The position numbers and the translations under genes are program-made. A stretch of 12,767 bases of DNA from NCBI GenBank assembly GCA_021780415.1, contig JAJXYW010000203.1, positions 1 through 12,767 of the forward strand, written 5' to 3'. The notes beneath the pieces are model-generated. The model was not told the DNA's origin and made no database searches. It saw only the letters and a program-made list of their open reading frames with translations. Position 1 is the stretch's first letter. Every line of letters begins with the position of its first letter. Below, one piece after another: positions 6,626-11,505 of the stretch. This DNA comes from Acidobacteriota bacterium. GTDB taxonomy: Bacteria > Acidobacteriota > Terriglobia > Terriglobales > Acidobacteriaceae.

Positions 6626-7641
6626 TGGAAGTGCTCCCAACCGCGGGGTTGGAGTTCAAAGCGCTCGTCGCCATCGAGAATAGTCATTGGGGCCCTGTTC
6701 TTATGCCGTTTGAGGATTTGGCCGATGCAGGTGATGGAAATGCCGGCAATGGAGCGTGGGACTTTGGTGGAGGGGGCGGCGGTGAAGAGGAGTTCGTAGT
6801 CTTCGCCACCGTGCAGGAGGGCGGTGATCTGGGCACGGTCGTCGAGTGTGGCGGCGAGGGGGTGTAGCGGAAGTTGGGCGAGGTTGAGTTCGGCGGCTAC
6901 GTGCGATTCGTTGCACAGATGCGCGAGGTCGGTGGAGAGGCCGTCGCTGATGTCGATGCAGGCGGTGGCGAGACGGCGGCGAAGGAGAGTTGCGCCGACG
7001 GCCAGACGCGGCTGGGGAAAGAGATGCGGATGGTCACCGGCCGCGGTGGCGTTACGAAATTTGCGGGGGGAGGCAGCGAGGGCGGCCAGTTCGGCTGCGG
7101 ATCCGCCTAATGCGCCAGTGCAGTAGAGGAGGTCGCCGGGGCGTGCTGTTGAGCGGCGGAGTGCACGGCCGGCGGGCGCGAAGCCGAGGAGGACGATGTC
7201 GGCGAGGATGTGGTCGGAGGGTGATTCGGCGGTGTCGCCACCGGCTAGAGGAACGTGGTGGGCGTGGGCGAGAGAGAGCAGGCCGTCGAGAAAGCCGTCG
7301 AGCCAGCGGGTGTTGCGCGCGGCGGATATGGGGAGAGCGAGGGAGAGAAATGCCGCGAGGGGATGGGCTCCCATGGCGGCGAGGTCGGAGAGGCCGCGGG
7401 CGAGGGTGCGGTGGCCGATGGAGGGGGGGAAGTGCCAGGTGCGGTGAAAGTGGCGGCCTTCGAGGGAGAAGTCGGTGGTGACGAGGAGTTCGTGGCCGGG
7501 GGGCGGGGTGAGGATGGCGCAGTCGTCGCCGATGCCGAGGCGGACTGCGCGGGAGGTTGTGGCGCGGGAACGGATGCGCTCGATGAAGAGAAGCTCGCTG
7601 GGGGATTTTGGGGAAGGGCGGGATTTAGGGGTGTAAGACAC
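6622..7641 (-). CDS. thiL: Thiamine-monophosphate kinase
   Basis: ThiL phosphorylates thiamine monophosphate to thiamine pyrophosphate with ATP, the last step of de novo TPP synthesis in the cytoplasm. The 339-residue length is close to the family's usual ~320-350. Signatures are LGIGDDCAIL (residues 35-44), TTDFSLEGRHF (55-65), the RTLARGLSDLAAMGAHP helix and loop (about 78-94), LAGGDT, DISDGLSTDLAHL, HGGEDYELLFT and a C-terminal GWEHF. These are the Asp-rich Mg/ATP-binding motifs of the PurM/ThiL superfamily. The listed start is GTG and the first ~14 residues are Pro/Ser/Lys-rich and poorly conserved, so the true start is uncertain by some codons. No THI-box (TPP riboswitch) sequence is seen in the 290 bp upstream on either strand. 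It overlaps the next gene by ATGA and heads the leftward gene set. Confidence 0.93.
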   Translation of the reverse strand: MSYTPKSRPSPKSPSELLFIERIRSRATTSRAVRLGIGDDCAILTPPPGHELLVTTDFSLEGRHFHRTWHFPPSIGHRTLARGLSDLAAMGAHPLAAFLSLALPISAARNTRWLDGFLDGLLSLAHAHHVPLAGGDTAESPSDHILADIVLLGFAPAGRALRRSTARPGDLLYCTGALGGSAAELAALAASPRKFRNATAAGDHPHLFPQPRLAVGATLLRRRLATACIDISDGLSTDLAHLCNESHVAAELNLAQLPLHPLAATLDDRAQITALLHGGEDYELLFTAAPSTKVPRSIAGISITCIGQILKRHKNRAPMTILDGDERFELQPRGWEHFQ

Positions 7642-7704
7642 AGATTCCAGAGTACATCCTGAGGACAGGGAGATGGCTGAGCGGGGCAGGACTATGGAAA
7701 TAGG

Positions 7705-7733
7705 TTGCTCAGGGCCGCTCCGTCCATTAAGAT
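7705..7733 (+). promoter_or_regulatory. Possible sigma70-type promoter for the M23 peptidase gene
   Basis: TTGCTC (7705-7710) is followed after 17 bp by TAAGAT (7728-7733); each hexamer matches the consensus at four of six positions. It would give a leader of roughly 190 nt before the peptidase start. Spacing is ideal but the hexamers are middling. Confidence 0.3.
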
Positions 7734-7793
7734 ATACGAAGGTTCGTTGGCAGGCTATGGAACTCTCTCAGTGTTCGTCTGCCGATGTGGATC

Positions 7794-7817
7794 AAAAAAA
7801 GCCGCAAAAATGTGGCT
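7794..7817 (-). terminator. Intrinsic-terminator-like hairpin with U-tract, leftward
   Basis: On the minus strand AGCCACA and TGCGGCT form a 7-bp stem (one G-T pair) around TTTT, followed directly by six further T residues. It lies about 150 bp upstream of the thiL start and points towards it. It could stop leftward antisense transcription from the peptidase gene or act in a thiL leader. On the plus strand there is no U-tract after the stem. Confidence 0.4.
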
Positions 7818-7931
7818 GTAGATACTGCCTTTTCGCCGAAGACGGGCGTATGGTTTTCAGCGAGAAGGAAAATGTGTGGCGCCGGCGTGAGCCGGGTCAT
7901 CAAGCATTCTGATTAGATGCAGGGAGTAGCA

Positions 7932-8936
7932 GTGCGACGTCGTTTTATTGTGTATGTGACGCAGGGTGAGGACGGCGCCGTGGATCGCGTCGGGATTCCG
8001 ATGCGTTACGCTTACATGTTTGTGGCGGCCGCGGTGGTGGGCCTGTTTTCGATTGCAGGGATGGCAGGATCGTACTCTCGGATGCTGGTGAAGGCGGAGT
8101 CGATCAACCACATGCGCGATGAGTTGGCGATGACGCGCAAAGACTATGCGGGGTTGGAGAAACAGGCGCACGAGAAGGATGTGCAGGCGGCCAGCCTGGG
8201 GTCACTGGCGGTCGAAGTTTCGGCGATCTATGGGTTAACGGCGGGAAAGTTGACGCATATCCATGGGAGTTACGGGACACGCGGGGCGAAGTCGGCGGCG
8301 GTGGATGTGGCCAAGGCTCCGCTGAAGGATGATGCGGCGAGCTTCACGGATGATAGTTATTACAAGTCGCTGGATACGTTCTATGCGCTGAAAGCTACTG
8401 CAAGTGAAGGACTTACGATGCAGCCGCCAGTGAATCCGAACCTTGGGGTGCGCAGTGCGCTGGGTGATTTCGCGTCGTTCGATGCAAGCGTGGGGCTGAA
8501 TGTGCCCGATATGTGGCCGATCATGGGGCCGATTAATAGCGGGTTTGGCGAGCGTGAAGATCCTGTTTTAGGCAATGGGGACGGGGAGTTTCACAAGGGT
8601 GTGGACATTGGGGGAGCGGATGGAACGCCGGTGCATGCGCCAGCGGGCGGACGCGTGATCAAGGCTGGAATGGGGTCCGGGTACGGGCGCGAGGTGGAGA
8701 TCGACCATGGGAACGGGATTGTGACGCTGTATGCGCATCTTTCGGGCTTCAACGTGGTGGATGGGCAGACCGTGGTGAAGGGCGAAGTCATTGGCTATGT
8801 TGGGCATAGCGGGAGTCGGGTGACGGGGCCGAATCTGCACTACGAGGTGCAGGTGCGGGGGATTCCGGTGAATCCTCACAAGTATCTGCGGACGACCATC
8901 GCGCAGTTGGGCGGCGGGGCCGGCGGCGGACGGTAA
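7932..8936 (+). CDS. Membrane-anchored M23 (LytM-type) peptidase
   Basis: M23 enzymes cut peptide cross-links in peptidoglycan or regulate amidases from the periplasm. This 334-residue protein has a short basic cytoplasmic tail (MRRRFIVYVTQGEDG), one membrane helix at about residues 26-46, and a probable coiled coil at about 51-85. A linker of roughly 100 residues follows, then a LytM domain from about 195. Zinc-site residues are H221 and D225 (HKGVD), H269 (LYAHLS) and H303. The usual HxH near the end reads N301-L-H303, so the first His is Asn. I chose the GTG at 7932 because GGGAG lies five bases upstream and MRRRF is a typical start for this group. The ATG at 7917, five codons earlier, has no ribosome binding site. 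It stands alone between divergent thiL and convergent genes. Confidence 0.9.
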   Translation: MRRRFIVYVTQGEDGAVDRVGIPMRYAYMFVAAAVVGLFSIAGMAGSYSRMLVKAESINHMRDELAMTRKDYAGLEKQAHEKDVQAASLGSLAVEVSAIYGLTAGKLTHIHGSYGTRGAKSAAVDVAKAPLKDDAASFTDDSYYKSLDTFYALKATASEGLTMQPPVNPNLGVRSALGDFASFDASVGLNVPDMWPIMGPINSGFGEREDPVLGNGDGEFHKGVDIGGADGTPVHAPAGGRVIKAGMGSGYGREVEIDHGNGIVTLYAHLSGFNVVDGQTVVKGEVIGYVGHSGSRVTGPNLHYEVQVRGIPVNPHKYLRTTIAQLGGGAGGGR

Positions 8937-9075
8937 CACGCTTTTCAAGCCTGTTTGCCCGATTTTCAGTACATTCTCAGCGCAATCTTGGGTTGCAATT
9001 CGACACTCTCAACACGGTTTTGGGCTGCGCGATGTTCTGCGCACCCGTCGGGTCGGTTTTTGGGGCGAGATTGAG

Positions 9076-9123
9076 GGATAGTGGTCCGGACTAAATTGGG
9101 GGATGGTCGTCCGGACTAATTGG
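9076..9123. repeat. Direct repeat pair around palindrome GTCCGGAC
   Basis: Two near-identical units start at 9076 and 9101 and share GTCCGGACTAA. Each contains the 8-bp palindrome GTCCGGAC. The unit spacing is 25 bp, between two and two and a half helical turns. The second unit contains the stop codon of the leftward sugar-binding lipoprotein gene (9116-9118). Confidence 0.7.
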
Positions 9124-10108
9124 CTCCGGCGGCTTTGGCGTTGGCGAGGTAGAGGTCGACGTTGACTTTGTCGACCAGGGCGGTGCCGGTGTCGACGAAG
9201 ACGGGGTAGGGGGCGAAGGCGTCGACGGTGTAGTTGATCTTAAAGTTGCGGCGCGGATATTGGTGGACTTCGGCGAGGGCCTTCAAGCCGACGTAGCCCA
9301 TGGTGAAGGGCTTCTGCGAGACGGTGGCTTCGATGCTGCCGTTCTGGATGAGCTGGAGGGTCTCTTTGTCGACGTCCATGGCGATGAGGGTGCGGTCGGT
9401 GGCGTGGGCGCGCTGGAGGACTTCGGCGACGGCTTTGCCGGAGGCTGATTCGAGGCAGACGAAGGCGTCGATCTTGTCGGGGCCGGTTTTGGCGAGGTAG
9501 GACTGAGCGGCGTCGAAGGCGTTGCCGGCGTCGCCCTTGATGTCGACGACGTCGATGATCTTGATGCCGGGATGGCCGGAGATCTCGTCTTCGTAGCCTT
9601 CGAGGCGGTCGGCGAGGTTGGGTTGGCCGGGGTAGGTGAAGACGACGACGTTACCTTTGTCGCCGAGCTTCTCAAGCAGGCGCTTGCCGCCCAGGCGGCC
9701 GGCTGCGATGTTGTTGGTGCCGATGAAGAAGAGGCGGGAACTGGTGGGCGCGTCGGAGTCAACGGTGATGACGGGGATTCCGTCGGCGATAGCGTCGTTG
9801 ATGTCATTGCGGAACATGGCGGCATCGGCCACGGAGACGAGGATTCCGGCGGGCTTGCGGGCGACGGCCTGACGAAAGGCGGTGAGCTCGGCCTGGGGAT
9901 CGAATTTGTCGGGGCCGTTGAGGACGGGGGTAACGCCGTACTCGGTGGCGGCCTTGTGAAATCCGGAGTCGACGGTCTGCCAGTAGGGAAGCTTGAGGTT
10001 GTTGGCTACCAGGACGTAGATCTCAGACTTGGAGTGGGACTGGCAACCGGTGGCGGCAAGCAGGAATACCAGCGAGAAAAAAGCTAGACACGATTTGGAA
10101 GGCTGCAT
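9116..10108 (-). CDS. Periplasmic sugar-binding lipoprotein (RbsB-like, Peripla_BP_4 type)
   Basis: This 330-residue protein is predicted to be lipid-anchored and to capture a sugar or similar ligand for an ABC importer, or for signalling. The N-terminus MQPSKSCLAFFSLVFLLAATGC is a lipoprotein signal with lipidated C22; the -3 residue is Ala rather than Leu, within the allowed range. The mature part follows the type I periplasmic binding fold: YVLVANNLKLPYWQTVDSGF, KPAGILVSVADA, GIPVITVDSDAP, FIGTNNIAAGRLGGKRL, GNVVVFTYPGQPNLADRLEGY, DAFVCLESASGKAV, LIAMDVDKETLQLIQNG and TVSQKPFTMGYVGL. These match the ribose/xylose-binding group. The ATG at 10108 follows GGTGG eight bases upstream. No permease or ATPase gene lies nearby: the neighbours are an M23 peptidase (convergent) and an ATP10-like gene. 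A promoter is visible at 10207-10236. Confidence 0.9.
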   Translation of the reverse strand: MQPSKSCLAFFSLVFLLAATGCQSHSKSEIYVLVANNLKLPYWQTVDSGFHKAATEYGVTPVLNGPDKFDPQAELTAFRQAVARKPAGILVSVADAAMFRNDINDAIADGIPVITVDSDAPTSSRLFFIGTNNIAAGRLGGKRLLEKLGDKGNVVVFTYPGQPNLADRLEGYEDEISGHPGIKIIDVVDIKGDAGNAFDAAQSYLAKTGPDKIDAFVCLESASGKAVAEVLQRAHATDRTLIAMDVDKETLQLIQNGSIEATVSQKPFTMGYVGLKALAEVHQYPRRNFKINYTVDAFAPYPVFVDTGTALVDKVNVDLYLANAKAAGAN

Positions 10109-10206
10109 GGGTACACCACCGTCCTTGAATTGATTTCGCGACGCCGCGAGTCGTTCAGGGGGTGGATTGCTCCAGACAGACCTTTGCGATGCGGTCCGAT
10201 GGGCAA

Positions 10207-10236
10207 GTTATACGCCCGTGCCTCTTTGGGATGCAA
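10207..10236 (-). promoter_or_regulatory. Sigma70-type promoter for the sugar-binding lipoprotein gene
   Basis: On the minus strand TTGCAT (10236-10231) is followed after 18 bp by TATAAC (10212-10207, five of six). It would start a transcript with a leader of about 90 nt. Apart from this and repeat copy B, the 342-bp gap 10109-10450 shows nothing recognisable. Confidence 0.45.
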
Positions 10237-10303
10237 GAGTGCGGGGCGCGGCGGCCTGGGGAGAGCGGTATTCGAGCGGCTGTGCGGGTTCGGTGGAAGG
10301 TCA

Positions 10304-10380
10304 CTGCAGGTCTCACCGCTGCGCCAAACGATGAGACCGTTTGGCTCCGGTCGAGATGACAGCATTCTTACTGGGTGCAG
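10304..10380. repeat. Dispersed palindromic repeat, copy B
   Basis: The core hairpin is CCAAACG (10324-10330), loop ATGAGAC, CGTTTGG (10338-10344), a perfect 7-bp stem, followed by CTCCGGTCGAGATGACAGCA. An interleaved second perfect inverted repeat, GGTCTCA (10309-10315) with TGAGACC (10332-10338), pairs the upstream flank with the hairpin loop. The copy lies between the ATP10-like gene and the promoter of the lipoprotein gene. Confidence 0.85.
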
Positions 10381-10450
10381 TCTTGCTGGGTGCTCTGGGT
10401 ACTCGTATGGAGAGGCGTTCTGGCCGAAAGGAGTTGGCGCCGGGCTTCGA

Positions 10451-10969
10451 TTATCGGGATTCGGCGGCGAGCTGGCGGGTGGCGGCGGAGAGTTGCTGGA
10501 AGAGAGCGGGGGTGAGGGGAGAGTGGGTCTGCCAGCGGAGGCTGCCGGAGCGGTCGACGAGGAGGATGTAGGCGGCGTCGGGTGCGGAGGGGGAGAAGCT
10601 GGCGAACTGCTTCCAGGCGGCCTCATTGGTGGTGATGGGGAGGAAGTGGGGCTTGAGGATGTCGGGGACCTGATTGCGGATGCCGCGGAGGATGAGAGGG
10701 CGGACGAAGGCGGGGGCGTCCTGGAGGAAGGGCAGATCGTAGTAGGCGATGGAGGGAGAGGTGGCGAGGGTGGCGCGGATGGACTTCTCCCAGGCGGTGG
10801 AGGGGTCGGAGGAGGCGTGGGTGAAGCCGAGGATGAGGATGGTGGCGGGGGCGGTGAGGTCGCGGGGGAGCGTGACGGGGTGGCCGTCGAGTGCGGTGGC
10901 GGTGGTGGCGGGGAGGGTCGCCGCAGAGGCGGGGAGAAAGAGTGCGAGGAGAAGGAAACAGGTCTTCAT
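10451..10969 (-). CDS. Exported thioredoxin-fold / ATP10-like protein
   Basis: This 172-residue protein has a clear signal peptide (MKTCFLLLALFLPASA, cleavage after residue 16), so it is probably periplasmic. The mature part begins with a redoxin-like strand pair (ALDGHPVTLPRDL), then ATILILGFTHASSDPSTAWEK, which resembles the first beta-alpha unit of a thioredoxin fold. It ends YILLVDRSGSLRWQTHSPLTPALFQQL, similar to the LxDxxGxIRW...T...L ending of the ATP10 family (assembly factor of mitochondrial F1Fo ATPase). There is no CxxC, and the single Cys is in the signal peptide, so it is not a disulfide reductase. The family link is inferred from pattern only; the bacterial role is unknown. The start is the ATG at 10969 with a weak ribosome binding site. 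Confidence 0.75.
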   Translation of the reverse strand: MKTCFLLLALFLPASAATLPATTATALDGHPVTLPRDLTAPATILILGFTHASSDPSTAWEKSIRATLATSPSIAYYDLPFLQDAPAFVRPLILRGIRNQVPDILKPHFLPITTNEAAWKQFASFSPSAPDAAYILLVDRSGSLRWQTHSPLTPALFQQLSAATRQLAAESR

Positions 10970-11106
10970 GATTGCTGGTGAGACGTTGGAGAGGGGATTT
11001 GGACGCGGGGGTTTTTAGCGGGATGGATGAGGTGAAGGTTTTGTGGTGGGTTGTTGCGTGAGGGTGCTGGGAGTGGAGGCGCGGGGAGATAGGCGCTGCT
11101 CGCTTT

Positions 11107-11131
11107 TAGCTTCTAGCTTCTAGCTTCTAGC
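11107..11131. repeat. Heptamer tandem repeat TAGCTTC x3 plus TAGC
   Basis: There are three perfect TAGCTTC units followed by a partial TAGC, directly abutting the AAAGGC array. It has no gene context other than the gene-free region. Confidence 0.95.
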
Positions 11132-11209
11132 AAAGGCAAAGGCAAAGGCAAAGGCAAAGGCAAAGGCAAAGGCAAAGGCAAAGGCAAAGGCAACGGCAAC
11201 GGCAACGGC
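11132..11209. repeat. Hexamer microsatellite (AAAGGC)10 (AACGGC)3
   Basis: There are ten perfect AAAGGC units (11132-11191) followed by three perfect AACGGC units (11192-11209), 78 bp in all. One A-to-C change spread through three units suggests expansion after mutation. Arrays this long and pure tend to change copy number by slippage. Confidence 0.95.
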
Positions 11210-11215
11210 AATACG

Positions 11216-11242
11216 GAGATCCTTCGCTGCGCTCAGGATGAC
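11216..11242. repeat. Short imperfect palindromic element (ATCCT...AGGAT)
   Basis: GAGATCCTTCGCTGCGCTCA followed by GGATGAC has ATCCT and AGGAT arms around a GC-rich centre. It looks like one of the short dispersed intergenic sequences common in acidobacterial and other GC-rich genomes. Only one copy is seen in this window, so its repeat status is inferred from memory of such elements. Confidence 0.4.
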
Positions 11243-11324
11243 GGCGTACAAAGCATGGGCAGGTGCGGGTGGTCAATGCAGATTTCGAGTACTAGTATGT
11301 GTGCCGTGTGATAGCCGGAGCAAA

Positions 11325-11400
11325 CTGCAGGTCTCTCCACTGCGCCAAACGATAAGGCCGTTTGGCTTCGGTCGAGATGACAGCATCTTTCGCGGTGCAG
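11325..11400. repeat. Dispersed palindromic repeat, copy C
   Basis: It shares CTGCAGGTCTC, CTGCGCCAAACGAT, CCGTTTGGCT and CGGTCGAGATGACAGCAT with copy B, and has the same perfect CCAAACG/CGTTTGG stem around the loop ATAAGGC. Its tail runs into the ~30-bp tandem array. Confidence 0.85.
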
Positions 11401-11484
11401 CCATCTCGACTGCATCTTTGCTAGGCGCAGTCATCTCGTCAGCAGCTTCCGCGGAGCAGTCGTCTCGACTGCCTCTTTGCGAGG
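11383..11484. repeat. Degenerate ~30-bp tandem array
   Basis: Units start at 11383, 11412, 11442 and 11471 (29, 30, 29 and a partial 14 bp). Each begins GCATCTTT-like (GCATCTTTC, GCATCTTTG, GCAGCTTCC, GCCTCTTTG) and the full ones end CATCTCG/CGTCTCG-like (CCATCTCGACT, TCATCTCGTCA, CGTCTCGACT). It seems to have grown from the tail of repeat copy C and ends 22 bp from the dehydrogenase stop codon. Confidence 0.7.
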
Positions 11485-11505
11485 TGGTCGGTGGGAGGGG
11501 AGGGA

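Larger units (their letters stand above)
10970..11505. other. Gene-free repeat-rich region
   Basis: No credible gene lies between the ATP10-like gene and the dehydrogenase gene. The left part (10970-11106) is unstructured G-rich DNA that should carry the promoter of the ATP10-like gene, though I see no good hexamers. The rest holds, in order, a heptamer repeat, two hexamer repeats, a small imperfect palindrome, dispersed repeat copy C and a degenerate ~30-bp tandem array, each listed separately. Confidence 0.8.

Noticed and set aside
7673..7912. 79-residue plus-strand frame just before the M23 peptidase gene, with a CGCRYC stretch
   Set aside because: It spans the likely promoter and hairpin region, has no good ribosome binding site and shows no family pattern; a real small gene cannot be excluded.
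7642..7931. TPP riboswitch (THI box) upstream of thiL
   Set aside because: I looked on both strands for the CUGAGA and ACCUGAUCUGGAUAAU-type conserved segments and found none.
9030..9065. Terminator after the M23 gene (ACCC-GTC-GGGT followed by CGGTTTTT)
   Set aside because: The stem is only four base pairs with a three-base loop, so it is too weak to support, although the T-run is suggestive.
11107..11209. CRISPR-like array
   Set aside because: The units are contiguous 6-7-mers without spacers, so this is a microsatellite.
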